A stretch of 64,000 nucleotides of DNA from an uncultured Campylobacter sp. (lineage in GTDB: Bacteria > Campylobacterota > Campylobacteria > Campylobacterales > Campylobacteraceae). A program made the position numbers and the translations under genes. This document shows positions 8,622 to 17,672 of the stretch, one piece after another. The stretch is taken from the NCBI RefSeq assembly GCF_963518785.1, contig NZ_CAUQKJ010000006.1:62001-126000 (forward strand), given 5' to 3'. Within the stretch, counting starts at the first letter, position 1. The number at the start of each line of letters is the position of its first letter. The notes beneath the pieces were generated by a model. That model saw nothing but the letters and a program-made list of their open reading frames with translations, had not been told where the DNA came from and did not search any database.

Positions 8622-9179
8622 TTACTTGGTTTTGTTATTTTCTCGGTTGTATTTATCCCAATATTTGGTAATCTCTATACCCATATTTTTGTGGCCGACG
8701 TTTTCGTGGCACTGCACGCAGGTTTTGCCGGTAGTGCCCGCGAAATAATCCCTATGCGCGAGCCAGGCTTTATTTACTTGATTATTCTGCTCTTTTAAAT
8801 TTCGGTGGCAGCTCAGGCAGCCGCTTTCATAAACGAAATGATTTCGCTCCTTGCGTTTTTCTTGCCAATCGATCTTATCTGCGTCGGTAAAGACCGTCTT
8901 GTAGACATCATTTGCGGAGGTTAGAGCTTTAGTCCAAAGATACATAAAGGTATTTTCATGAGAAACGTGACAGGCGACGCAATCGGCCTTGAAGCCTTGC
9001 GGGTTATTGCCGCCGTGAACATCGTTGTGAAATGCGTTTGCCATCGGTTGCATCGTATGACAGGATACGCAGAATTTATCGGTGCCCGTAAGGTGAACCA
9101 TCTCCGCAATCCCAAGAGAAAGTATCATTCCTATAAGCACACAAGCGCCCACGAGCAGCACAAGAGTTTTCTTTTTCAT
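8622..9179 (-). CDS. haoC: NapC/NrfH-family tetrahaem quinol dehydrogenase HaoC
   Basis: Membrane-anchored tetrahaem cytochrome that should take electrons from menaquinol and pass them to HaoA. One N-terminal membrane anchor (about residues 5-27) is followed by four haem sites: CVSCH, CVACH, CLSCH and CVQCH. Length 185 is normal for NrfH/NapC proteins. First gene of the two-gene operon; the start ATG at 9179 is preceded by CAAGGAAAC. The transcript begins in the space shared with the divergent fumarase genes. Pairing with an octahaem Hao rather than NrfA points to HaoC. Confidence 0.88.
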   Translation of the reverse strand: MKKKTLVLLVGACVLIGMILSLGIAEMVHLTGTDKFCVSCHTMQPMANAFHNDVHGGNNPQGFKADCVACHVSHENTFMYLWTKALTSANDVYKTVFTDADKIDWQEKRKERNHFVYESGCLSCHRNLKEQNNQVNKAWLAHRDYFAGTTGKTCVQCHENVGHKNMGIEITKYWDKYNRENNKTK

Positions 9180-9343
9180 AGGTTTCCTTGATTTTAAAAT
9201 TTCTTCGCAAAATTTTTAGTATTTGATAATTCGGAAAGCGGTATTTTATTATAAAAAGATTAAAAGCCGCTTATTTTCTAGCCTTTTGTTAAAATTTATT
9301 AAATGAAGATAAAATTTTAAACTAAGTTTTTAGTTTAACGGAA

Positions 9344-9349
9344 TATAAT
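9344..9349 (+). promoter_or_regulatory. Likely -10 box for the fumarase operon
   Basis: TATAAT 30 bases upstream of the fumA start codon, with T-rich upstream sequence as is usual for the main sigma factor in Campylobacter. GGAGAG just before the ATG is the ribosome binding site. Confidence 0.55.
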
Positions 9350-9378
9350 CCATTAAAATTTCAATACAAGGAGAGATC

Positions 9379-10224
9379 ATGAAAACGATCCAAGCGGCTG
9401 AGATTACAAAAGTGGTCAGCGAGCTTTGTAAAAAAGCCTGTTATAAAGTCACGCCAGATATGCGCGCAGCATTTGAAAAAGCGCGCGAGAACGAGACTTC
9501 GCCTATCGGCAAAGATATCTTAGGCAAGCTCTTGCAAAATGCCGATTTGGCGGCAAAAGAGGTCGCGCCGATCTGCCAAGATACCGGTATGACGGTGGTT
9601 TTTGTCGAACTCGGTCAGGATGTGCATATCGAGGGTGGATATCTGGAGGATGCTATCAACGCAGGCGTTGCGGACGGCTACGTAGGCGGTTACCTGCGCA
9701 AATCCGTGGTCGCAGAGCCGCTTTTTGAGCGCAAAAACACCACAAACAATACTCCCGCGGTCATCAATACCCGCATCATCCCCGGCGACAAGCTTAAGAT
9801 CAAAGTGGCCCCAAAGGGCTTTGGCAGCGAAAACAAATCGGTGCTAAAAATGCTCGTTCCCGCAGACGGCATCGAGGGGGTAAAAAAAGTATTTTTAGAG
9901 GCGGTCAAATACGCTGGTCCTAACGCTTGCCCTCCTATGGTTGTAGGCGTCGGTATCGGTGGCACGATGGATAAGGCGGCGCTTTTGGCCAAGCAAGCCG
10001 CGGTTCGCTCGATCGACAGCAGAAATCCCGACGAGCGCTACGCCAAGCTAGAGGATGAGCTACTGGAGATGGCGCGCGCTACGGGCGTCGGTCCGCAGGG
10101 TTTGGGCGGCATAAATACCGCCGTTAAGGTAAATGTAGAGTGGTATCCGACCCACATAGCGGGGCTTCCGGTCGCCGTTAATATCAACTGCCACGCGGCT
10201 CGCCATGCCGATGCTGAACTATAA
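9379..10224 (+). CDS. fumA: Fumarate hydratase class I, alpha subunit
   Basis: Iron-sulfur fumarase catalytic subunit, interconverting fumarate and malate in the cytosol. 281 residues, the usual length for the alpha part of two-subunit enzymes. Three conserved cysteines for the labile 4Fe-4S cluster are seen: Cys66 (APICQDTG), Cys184 (NACPPM) and Cys271 (NINCHAARH). The beta subunit follows 10 bases later, so the pair is co-translated. Many Campylobacters use oxygen-stable FumC instead; the class I type fits a strict or near-strict anaerobe, and could feed fumarate respiration. Confidence 0.92.
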   Translation: MKTIQAAEITKVVSELCKKACYKVTPDMRAAFEKARENETSPIGKDILGKLLQNADLAAKEVAPICQDTGMTVVFVELGQDVHIEGGYLEDAINAGVADGYVGGYLRKSVVAEPLFERKNTTNNTPAVINTRIIPGDKLKIKVAPKGFGSENKSVLKMLVPADGIEGVKKVFLEAVKYAGPNACPPMVVGVGIGGTMDKAALLAKQAAVRSIDSRNPDERYAKLEDELLEMARATGVGPQGLGGINTAVKVNVEWYPTHIAGLPVAVNINCHAARHADAEL

Positions 10225-10234
10225 GGAGGAAATC

Positions 10235-10795
10235 ATGTCAGAAGTTAAAAGAATTACCGCACCTTTCGATAAAAGCGTAGTAAAAAGCCTAAAGGCGGGC
10301 GATAACGTCCTAATTAGCGGCACCATCATCGCAGCTCGCGATGCCGCGCACAAGGCTCTAACCGAAACCCTCGCTCGCGGCGAGAAGCTACCCGTAAACT
10401 TAGCCGGCGAGACGATATATTACCTGGGACCAACCCCCGCCAAACCCGGTCAGGCAATCGGCGCCGCAGGACCTACGACTAGCGGACGCATGGATAAATA
10501 CACTCCGACGATGATAAACGAAGTAGGCATCAACGGCATGATCGGCAAGGGCTACCGCAGCGACGCCGTCGTAGAGGCGATGAAAAAATCGGGCTGCGTC
10601 TATATGGTCGCTATCGGCGGCGCGGGCGCGCTGATTAGCCAAAGCATCAAAAAATACGAAGTGCTAGCCTATCCAGAGCTAGGACCTGAGGCGGTCGCGA
10701 GACTTACGGTCGAGGACTTCCCTGCTATCGTAGCGATCGATAGCGAGGGTAACAACTTCTACGAAGTCGGACAGGCGCCTTATAGAAAAATTTAA
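10235..10795 (+). CDS. fumB: Fumarate hydratase class I, beta subunit
   Basis: Second subunit of the two-part class I fumarase (swivelling domain). 186 residues from the ATG at 10235, which has a strong Shine-Dalgarno (AAGGAGG); a longer in-frame start at 10205 lies inside fumA and is not preferred. Motifs of the family are visible: GPTPAKPGQAIGAAGPTTS, the substrate-side GRMDKYTP, and GGAGALIS. Ends after VGQAPYRKI. The symbol follows the gene pair and may be named differently elsewhere. Confidence 0.9.
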   Translation: MSEVKRITAPFDKSVVKSLKAGDNVLISGTIIAARDAAHKALTETLARGEKLPVNLAGETIYYLGPTPAKPGQAIGAAGPTTSGRMDKYTPTMINEVGINGMIGKGYRSDAVVEAMKKSGCVYMVAIGGAGALISQSIKKYEVLAYPELGPEAVARLTVEDFPAIVAIDSEGNNFYEVGQAPYRKI

Positions 10796-11174
10796 ATTTT
10801 GCTAGCGGCGTCCGCGCAGTGCTTTTGTGGCGCGGGCGTTCGTAAATTTATCGGCGTCCGCTCGGGCGCCCTAAATTTCGCAGCATAATCTGCGGCGTTT
10901 GTTTCGCGAAATTTTACGCTGTCGCGCAGTGAAATTTTATAGCGAATTTAAAGCGCGCCCGTAAAATTTTATCTCTCTTATGGCACGGAATTTTTAAAAT
11001 TTCGTGCCGCTTAAACTTCTACCAAGATTCCGCCTTCGCTACATTTAGACGATCCGACGCTAAAATTTAACCGTAAATTTACGCAAGTCTAAATTTTAAA
11101 ATTTCGTCGCCGTTCGTAAGCAAATTTAAAGCCCGCAGGCGTCATAATCCATCTTAAATTTAAAAAGGAGCAAA
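10796..11174. other. Non-coding gap after the fumarase genes
   Basis: No gene seen. Contains an exact AAATTTTAAAATTT at 11091-11104 and several near copies. AAAAGGAG at 11161-11168 is the ribosome binding site of the next gene. No clear terminator hairpin with a T-run was found for fumB. Confidence 0.4.
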
Positions 11175-12203
11175 ATGAGCGCGAGCGAGCTGGAGCAGAT
11201 CAGACTGGGGCTTTTGTATAAGGCGAAAAGAAATATGATCTTAACGGCAGCGTGCATGCTATTTTACGGCGCGTTTTTGTTATACAAGCTACGCGACGAA
11301 GAAGGTATGGCGACTTTGGTGTCGTCTATCGGATTATTCGGGCCTGTTCTTATCGTAGGCGTTTTGTGCGATGAAAGCTCTATAAAAGCTAAGATAATCT
11401 GTGCTGTCTACGTTTTTATAATGTGCCTATTTTGGATCGGTTTACAAAGCCACCCAACGACTTCCAAATATATCTCATTCGCAGCCATGACTTTAGTCTT
11501 GGCCGCTTCGAGTTTTTTTGTATTATTTAGAGTGCTTAAACGAGCTTATTCGATAAAATTTCGGCGCGCTTTTAAAGAGCATTATCTAAGGCCTTATTTT
11601 AAAGCGTTCGGCTATCGATACGATATTGAAGGCAGTATCGATCCCGCCAAACTCAAGCTCTCTGAGCTTTTTTCGCGACTAGACGAATTCTTAGACGGCA
11701 ACGACAGGGTTTTGGGCGTTTATGACGGCGTGAGTTTTGCCTTTTGCGATGTGAAATTGTTTAATAGAATTTTGAAAAGCGAAATCCTCGGTACCTTTTT
11801 CTACGCGGAATTTAACAAACGCATAAGTGCCAAAACCCTGATTTTTCCCGCTCGCACCGGCGCGCCGAACACCCTCGGGCTAAAAAAGATCGATATGGAC
11901 GATGCGGAGTTTAATGCCGCCTTCGCCGTGTATTGCGAGGACGCGACGAGCGCGATGTACATTCTAACGCCAGCCTTTATGCGCAGGCTCTTGCGCTTCG
12001 CAGGCGCCGTAGCCGCGCCCGTCAGTCTTAGCTTCGCAGATAGCAAAATTTATATTTTCGTAAATACGGGGCGCGATAATTTCGAGCCGGACATCGACGA
12101 AAGCGTGCTGCGCCGCGACCCTGCCGCGCAGCTCAAGCGCGAGCTTTCGCATTTTTTAGCGATCGTAAAAAACTTAAAACTAAACGAAAGAATTTGGAGC
12201 TAG
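11175..12203 (+). CDS. DUF3137-like membrane protein
   Basis: 342 residues. An N-terminal half with four or so membrane helices (about residues 20-40, 48-68, 75-92, 100-120) followed by a soluble domain of about 220 residues. The overall plan, with motifs such as YDGVSFAFCDVKLF and a C-terminal FxxDSKIYIFVNTGRDNFEP block, matches DUF3137 proteins, whose function is unknown. AAAAGGAG before the ATG. Single gene between two AT-palindrome gaps. Confidence 0.7.
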   Translation: MSASELEQIRLGLLYKAKRNMILTAACMLFYGAFLLYKLRDEEGMATLVSSIGLFGPVLIVGVLCDESSIKAKIICAVYVFIMCLFWIGLQSHPTTSKYISFAAMTLVLAASSFFVLFRVLKRAYSIKFRRAFKEHYLRPYFKAFGYRYDIEGSIDPAKLKLSELFSRLDEFLDGNDRVLGVYDGVSFAFCDVKLFNRILKSEILGTFFYAEFNKRISAKTLIFPARTGAPNTLGLKKIDMDDAEFNAAFAVYCEDATSAMYILTPAFMRRLLRFAGAVAAPVSLSFADSKIYIFVNTGRDNFEPDIDESVLRRDPAAQLKRELSHFLAIVKNLKLNERIWS

Positions 12204-12587
12204 CGGGCGGCTCGCCGCAGCTTTGCATGTCACAGCCTCGCGCACTATAATATAACTTCACACGCCGCGCCGCGGCTTCCACATGCTACAGCTCTGTGCG
12301 CCTTAAAATTTGAAATTTTAAAATTTCGCTTTTTGATTTCGTACTTTGAAATTTTAAGGCGCGTAAAATCCCGCGCGTTTTGAAATTTAAAATTTTAATC
12401 CACACTACGGAATTTCGCAGCGTAAAATTTAAAATTCTGAAAATAAAATTCCGCGCCTTGAAATTCTACGCTTTAAAATTTTGTAGCCAAAATTTTAAAA
12501 GATTAAAATTTGAAATTTGCCGCACCTTGAAATTTATAACCTCAAAGTCTTTAAATTTAACGCAACCGCCAAGCGTAGCAGCACCTA
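12204..12587. other. Non-coding gap packed with AAATTT elements
   Basis: No gene supported. The stretch 12300-12560 is a run of AAATTT / TTTAAA elements spaced about 15-25 bases apart, including an exact AAATTTTAAAATTT at 12313-12326. A 75-codon plus-strand frame (12380-12607) is a Lys/Phe-rich by-product of that repeat pattern. Confidence 0.45.
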
Positions 12588-13586
12588 TCAAAGCCCCTGC
12601 GCGCTAGAGGGCGCGACTAACTCCTCTATAATTTTACTGGGCTCGCAATGAGTTATTTTGCTCTCTATCGTAAATTTTTCGCCGTCAAATTTAAAATATC
12701 GATATTCATCGACGAGCTCGCCGTCAGGGTATTTGTCGCTAGATTTTACCTTAAGAGCGCCCAGTATGCCGTTTTCAAAGGTCAAAAACGTCCTTTTAGC
12801 GTATTTATTCTTTATCTCATCGCTGCCATCTAAATATGAGAAGAAGTCATATCTTATGCTAAACACGGCGGAATCGCCAGATGGCGTTAAAGAGTTCATC
12901 TTAGAGCAGTCGCAATCCCCGCCGCATAAGCTGACGTAATGAAATATATTCGCCGTTTTTATACCTGTTTCATTTACTTCTACTGCCTTAAGTTCGTCAC
13001 TTGCGACTCTGTTAGAGCCCTTTGATACTCCGTAAACTAGATATAAATTTTCTTTAACTTTAAAAACTTTTATCACTTGCTCGCTGCCCCATGCGGTATC
13101 AAACGCCCACTCGCCGCAGTCGCAATCCCGCCCGCCGCCAAGGACGCATTCTTGCAGATGCTGTGTATTTTTGCCGGTAAAATCCATAATGAAATTTCGC
13201 TCGCCGTTTACGTATTGATACGCTACGTAGTTCGCGCCCATCGTGCCGCCAGTGCTGATATTTACCGAATATGCCCGAAACTTGCCGTCCTGCGAGATCG
13301 CCATATTCGGTGCGAACCTCAAGGATTTTAAAATTTGTGGAGCGCTCTCGCCCGCGCTTTGCAAAAACTCCATAAACGCAGCCCTTAGCCTAACGATGCT
13401 CTCGCAGGGCGTCCCATCGGGGCGATGCCTGGCTTCATCGATTTCTTTCAGCGCCGCGTCTAAATTTGCCGTTAAAATTTCTAGGTTTTGATCCTTTTGA
13501 GCGCTGTTTGCACCTCCCGCCAAAGCGGGCGTCACCTCAGCGAATACGAAGTTTAATAAGCATAAAAACGAAATTAAAATTTTCAA
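12588..13586 (-). CDS. Secreted hypothetical protein with CDC motifs
   Basis: 332 residues with a clear signal peptide (MKILISFLCLLNFVFA). The mature protein is mostly beta-strand-like and has two similar cysteine clusters, GGGRDCDCGEW and CGGDCDCSKM, which may bind metal or form disulfides. No known family recognised. The ATG at 13586 has only a weak upstream site. Neighbours are unrelated membrane proteins on the same strand, with 190 bases between, so an operon is doubtful. Probably periplasmic. Confidence 0.6.
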   Translation of the reverse strand: MKILISFLCLLNFVFAEVTPALAGGANSAQKDQNLEILTANLDAALKEIDEARHRPDGTPCESIVRLRAAFMEFLQSAGESAPQILKSLRFAPNMAISQDGKFRAYSVNISTGGTMGANYVAYQYVNGERNFIMDFTGKNTQHLQECVLGGGRDCDCGEWAFDTAWGSEQVIKVFKVKENLYLVYGVSKGSNRVASDELKAVEVNETGIKTANIFHYVSLCGGDCDCSKMNSLTPSGDSAVFSIRYDFFSYLDGSDEIKNKYAKRTFLTFENGILGALKVKSSDKYPDGELVDEYRYFKFDGEKFTIESKITHCEPSKIIEELVAPSSAQGL

Positions 13587-13777
13587 GCCGCGTCCTTTAA
13601 ATCTTTGATTTTCGCTAGATTATAGCGCAAATTTACGCCGCGCGAGATTTGGATTTAGAATTTACGCCGCTAAATTTAAAATCCAAATCCGCTCGCTGCA
13701 GAATTCTGCGAAACTGCGGAATTTGAAATTTCGTGAAGTTATAGAATTTTGCGAGGCTACCGTTTGAAATTCGCCTT

Positions 13778-15298
13778 TCAAAGCATAAGGCTAAGCAGCA
13801 GCAAAAATCCGATGAAGCTTAGGGTGTTGCCGAAGGAGCCGCCGATGTGATCGCCGAGCCACGTCAGCACGAGCGCACCGCCTAGACGCAGACCTATTTG
13901 TAGCGCCACGCTCGCGATAAAATCTATCACGCGCCGAAGCCCGCTACGCGTATCGCCGAGCTCGCTACCACGGCTTTGGTTCCACAGTCCGCTTACGCGG
14001 TAGTCCTTGTAGCGGGCGCGGAGAATATCGCCGTTTTGCAGCTCGAAGCTCTGCGAAGCGTCCTTCGCCTTGGCGGGTGCCGCGGCTTCGGCAGAGCTGG
14101 CGGAATTTATAGAATTTGCTGCGTTAGTAGAATTTACAGAGCTTGCGGAATTCGCTGATTTCGCAAAATTCTTAATACTCGTAGAATTTACGGAATTTTC
14201 TGCGTCTAAATTCTTAAATTTCATGCAATTTTCGCCGTCCGCAAGCTCCGCTAAATTTTGATCCGCACGTAGCGCGCCGGAGACGATACGCCGCTTGCTA
14301 TCGCCCGATAAATATAGCCCGTCCAGCGCGAAGCCATAATAATAAACGTCGCCGCTTTGCAGCACGCGCACGCCGCTAGCATAGCCCTCTGCTTCGCCGC
14401 TTCGCTTGGGCTCTTTGGAGTGCGGAAGCGCTGCGAATATGCGTCCAAACTTCGCGGCGCGCCAGTCTCTTCGCATAAACTTGAAGCTGCAATACGCAAA
14501 AGGCGCGAGGACGGGCAGGGCTATCGCCACCGCAGGATCGTTCTTTTCAAAAATAAAGATTATGCAGTAGATACTCATCGCAGCTAGCGCTACGCCGAAA
14601 GCTGCGAATATCGCGGCGAGTGCCGTGCTGCCGGCGTCCTTCCAGCGCTGCGCGCCCAGGCTTAGATTAACAAAATCTATCGGAAGGGCGGAAGCGGCGG
14701 GGTTTGCCAAAGCGTCGCCACAGCTCTCGCGAGTAGAATTTAAAGAGAGGGGGCCGCTTAAATCTTTGCAATTCAAACTCGAAGTATAAAATTCCGTATT
14801 AGCGTTCGCCTGCTCGTTAAAGCCTTCGCGGATCAGGCTCAAAGCGGCGGAATTTATACCGCTGCGATCTTTGCCCACTAAATCAAATACCGCAGAATTT
14901 TGGCGTGCACTTGCCTCGGTATTGCTATGTGCGTCGCAGTCTAAATTTGCGGCAGTGGAATTTTTGCTATTTGGAGTTTCGTAACTAGAGCGTGGCGCGG
15001 AATTTTCGCCGCTTAAATCGGCGCCACTTAAAGCGCTTCGGCTGGAATTTAACCCCCTCAAAGCTTCGTGGTCGGAATTTGAGCTTGAAGCCTCGTATAT
15101 CACCGCCAGCTCGTCGCCCTCGCGTATCGGAAGATAAAGTCCGTCGCGCTTTAAGTCCAAATTCCCCGCAAAGCGCAAGCCCTCCAGCGTAAAGCTAAAT
15201 TTCGCTATGTCTGCAGCCGCGGGCTGTAGCTTCAAATCCCTGGCCGTGCCGCGAGCAAGCTTGATCTGCCGCGGCGAAAGAAATTTAGCAAATCCCAT
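13778..15298 (-). CDS. Membrane protein with two long Asn/Ser/Ala-rich low-complexity inserts
   Basis: 506 residues. Residues 1-70 form a small folded unit (FTLEGLRFAGNLDLKRDG then YLPIREGDELAVIYE). Residues about 70-215 and 355-415 are low-complexity (for example NSTNAANSINSASSAEAAA). Between them lie two membrane helices (about 232-280) and a block with GDVYYYGFALDGLYLSGDS; the C-terminus has a further helix pair (IGLRLGGALVLTWLGDHIGG, then FIGFLLLLSLML). Three segments share a pattern of a short basic start, LxGLxxxGD and I/V-rich strands, suggesting internal repeats. No family recognised; envelope role inferred only from topology. Confidence 0.6.
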   Translation of the reverse strand: MGFAKFLSPRQIKLARGTARDLKLQPAAADIAKFSFTLEGLRFAGNLDLKRDGLYLPIREGDELAVIYEASSSNSDHEALRGLNSSRSALSGADLSGENSAPRSSYETPNSKNSTAANLDCDAHSNTEASARQNSAVFDLVGKDRSGINSAALSLIREGFNEQANANTEFYTSSLNCKDLSGPLSLNSTRESCGDALANPAASALPIDFVNLSLGAQRWKDAGSTALAAIFAAFGVALAAMSIYCIIFIFEKNDPAVAIALPVLAPFAYCSFKFMRRDWRAAKFGRIFAALPHSKEPKRSGEAEGYASGVRVLQSGDVYYYGFALDGLYLSGDSKRRIVSGALRADQNLAELADGENCMKFKNLDAENSVNSTSIKNFAKSANSASSVNSTNAANSINSASSAEAAAPAKAKDASQSFELQNGDILRARYKDYRVSGLWNQSRGSELGDTRSGLRRVIDFIASVALQIGLRLGGALVLTWLGDHIGGSFGNTLSFIGFLLLLSLML

Positions 15299-15335
15299 GC
15301 GCGCCTTTCAAATTTAGAAAAATTCCGCCCCTTCT

Positions 15336-16055
15336 CTATTTCGCGGCGGATTTTTTGCGGATCTGGATATTGATGAGCTCCACCAGCAGCGAAAACGCCA
15401 TCGAGAAGTAGATGTAGCCCTTAGGTATGTGAAAGCCCAGGCCGTCGGCGATCAGAGAGACGCCCACTAGGATCAAAAACGCAAGCGCTAAAATTTTGAT
15501 CGTAGGGTTTGCGTCCACGAAGCGCGCGATCGCGCCGCTAGCGAGCATCATCACGCCCACGGCGATGATGACTGCGAGGATCATCACGGGCAGGTGCTGC
15601 GCCATGCCCACGGCGGTGATGACGCTGTCGAGCGAAAAAATGATGTCCAAAACTGCGATCTGCACGAGCGTGCCGCCGAAGCTTGCCTTGCCGCCGCCGG
15701 CGCTATGTTCGTGCGCCTCGCCCGTGGCGCTGGAGTGGATTTCGAGCGTGGATTTGACGAGTAGAAACAATCCGCCGCCGATCAGCACGAGATCGCGTCC
15801 GCTAAAATCGCGCGTAAGCACGCTAAATAGCGGCTTGGTAAGCCCCATGATCCAGCTTAGGCTAAGAAGCAGCAGTATGCGCGTGAACATCGCAAGCGCG
15901 AGCCCCATTATACGGGCGCGTCCGCGCTGCGCCTCGGGCAGGCGGCCGCATAAAATCGCGATAAAGATGATATTGTCGATGCCAAGCACGATCTCAAGCC
16001 CCGTGAGCGTCGCCAGGCTGATCCATGCCTCGGGTGAGGCGATCCATTCAAACAT
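15336..16055 (-). CDS. TerC-family integral membrane protein
   Basis: 239 residues, seven or so membrane helices, with the family signature LEIVLGIDNIIFIAIL near the N-terminus and DIIFSLDSVITAVGM in the middle; the acidic residues in these two motifs are thought to bind metal. A His-containing loop (HSSATGEAHEHSAGGG) separates the two halves. TerC proteins are linked to metal (often manganese) export or metal loading of secreted enzymes. Transcribed alone from a promoter near 16080; the start ATG is preceded by AAAGGAAACCG. Confidence 0.88.
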   Translation of the reverse strand: MFEWIASPEAWISLATLTGLEIVLGIDNIIFIAILCGRLPEAQRGRARIMGLALAMFTRILLLLSLSWIMGLTKPLFSVLTRDFSGRDLVLIGGGLFLLVKSTLEIHSSATGEAHEHSAGGGKASFGGTLVQIAVLDIIFSLDSVITAVGMAQHLPVMILAVIIAVGVMMLASGAIARFVDANPTIKILALAFLILVGVSLIADGLGFHIPKGYIYFSMAFSLLVELINIQIRKKSAAK

Positions 16056-16379
16056 CGGTTTCCTTTGGGTGAAATTTAAGCCGTGATGATAGCGAAAGTT
16101 TGGTTAAAATTTCTAAATTTTACCGCCTTCGTGCGCGAAACTGCGCGGGGAATTTCTGCGATGCGATGCGGACGGGCTATCTTGGAATTTTACCGCAAGA
16201 CTATTTCACTAAAAGGCGCAAAGCGCCGCATGCGCGGCAAAATTGCGGCGCGCAGAATTTCGTGGATTGAGAGAGCGAAATTTTGACGGCGAAATTTTAA
16301 AATTTAGGCTATAAATTTACCCGTTTTTAAGCAGGGGGGGGGTAGCATTATTTTCAGAATTTATTTTAAAGGAGTGAAG
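16056..16379. other. Non-coding gap with AT palindrome and G-tract
   Basis: No gene supported. Contains an exact AAATTTTAAAATTT at 16292-16305 and the G9 tract at 16334-16342. It should hold promoters for the TerC gene (minus) and the downstream lipoprotein gene (plus). Confidence 0.45.
16334..16342 (+). repeat. Homopolymeric tract of nine G upstream of a lipoprotein gene
   Basis: Nine consecutive G in a genome otherwise without such tracts in this window. It lies 37 bases before the start codon at 16380, outside any coding frame, so a length change could alter promoter spacing or the mRNA leader rather than the reading frame. Poly-G tracts of 8 or more are the classic phase-variable sites of Campylobacter. 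Confidence 0.75.
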
Positions 16380-17141
16380 ATGAGATATGCGCTAGGTGTC
16401 GCGCTTGCGGCATTTATTTTAACAGGATGCGGCGAGGACGAAGTAGAGCTCGTAAAAAACTACACTCTGCCTGATTTCAAGTCTATGAGTATCGGCACGG
16501 CGATCGAGGGCTCGAAAATCTGCAAAAGTGTTACGTGGAGCAAAGAGGAAAACGGCGGATTAAAGACGGTTAAGATGGTCTGCGACGTGGATACGGAGAA
16601 AGTGATAGCAAAGAATGTAGAATCAAAGAAAGAGCTCGACCAAGAGCTGTTGAGCGCTATTTTAGATAGCGCTATGATCTTTTATGGAGGAAAGACTTAT
16701 GATAAGCAAGGTCTGCTTAAGATAGCGAATGAGCATTGCAAAATAAACGATGCAAAATTTCAAAAAACGCTCAAGACTAAAGGGAAGATAGATTATAACG
16801 ATCGACGAATGCTAGTTGATTGTGACGATAAATTAATATATGAAATACTAAAGCCCGGCGATTCTAGAATCAACGAAACAAATTGTATGGGTGATATTAT
16901 GATGCTTTTGGAAGAAGTGAAAGAAGCTGTTTATTTGTCTCAGCTAACGCCTGAACAAGAAAAAGCTGAGCTAGGAAAAGAGGCAAAGCTATTACCCTCT
17001 ACGGTTGAGCTAAATTTTGTGTTAAATGCCAACAAGAGCGTAAGCCTGTCCAATAAATTTAAAATTACTAAAAACGGCAAAGAAGATTCTAATAATAGAA
17101 TAAGTTCAAAAGATATTCTTTCGGGCTTCTGCGAAAGATAA
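16380..17141 (+). CDS. Lipoprotein of unknown function downstream of a G9 tract
   Basis: 253 residues with a lipoprotein signal peptide ending in the lipobox LTGC (Cys17). The ATG at 16380 is chosen over a GTG six bases upstream because AAAGGAG ends at 16373, the right distance for the ATG and too close for the GTG. The mature protein is charged, with scattered cysteines (KICKS, VCDV, HCKI, DCDD, NCMG, FCER). No family recognised. It ends in a strong terminator, so it is a single-gene unit. The upstream G-tract suggests variable expression. Confidence 0.7.
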   Translation: MRYALGVALAAFILTGCGEDEVELVKNYTLPDFKSMSIGTAIEGSKICKSVTWSKEENGGLKTVKMVCDVDTEKVIAKNVESKKELDQELLSAILDSAMIFYGGKTYDKQGLLKIANEHCKINDAKFQKTLKTKGKIDYNDRRMLVDCDDKLIYEILKPGDSRINETNCMGDIMMLLEEVKEAVYLSQLTPEQEKAELGKEAKLLPSTVELNFVLNANKSVSLSNKFKITKNGKEDSNNRISSKDILSGFCER

Positions 17142-17155
17142 CAGGCGCTTATCTC

Positions 17156-17197
17156 GCGGCTAAATTTGATGAAATTTTGAAATTTAGCCGCCTTTTT
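17156..17197 (+). terminator. Rho-independent terminator
   Basis: Perfect 12-bp stem GCGGCTAAATTT / AAATTTAGCCGC with a 12-base loop, followed by CTTTTTT. It starts 15 bases after the lipoprotein stop codon. Confidence 0.92.
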
Positions 17198-17672
17198 TAT
17201 ATCAAAATTTCATTCAAAATTTTACCCGCGGTTTTAAATTTAAAACGCGATGCCTTCTCGTCGTTAAGGCTAAATTTAAATTTAAGCTTTATTGGGGCGT
17301 GCGGACTGAATTTGTGCTGCGAGGAATTTTAAATTTTATTCAGCATACTGCGCGGCGCGGATAAGCGAGCGAGTCGAGCTTGCGGTTTTAGATAAATTCG
17401 ACCTTATACGGGCCCTTACAAGATACGAAAGTACGGGTTAAAATTCCTGCAAGCAGCGCAAGAGTAGACTATAGCCGAGAGCGCAGGCTGTGGGCTATTA
17501 AATTTCTTGCTAGCTAGGCAAAAAGCGTATTCGCCTGCCAAAACTAGCGATTGTCGTATCGGCTAAAATCGGCGTGCTTTGCATTCAAATATGAGTTTCG
17601 GCGTGGTCTGCCGACGGAGTATCAACCGAAATCGGCGGTTTTCCTCGCCAATAAAGCAGGCTTATTGCCGCG
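17198..17672. other. Non-coding gap
   Basis: No gene seen. Open frames crossing the right end are antisense shadows of rnhB. No hairpin with T-run was found for the rnhB end. Confidence 0.4.

Noticed and set aside
12380..12607. Lys/Phe-rich 75-residue plus-strand ORF
   Set aside because: Its repeated KFKILK-type sequence comes from AAATTT elements in the gap, not from a gene.
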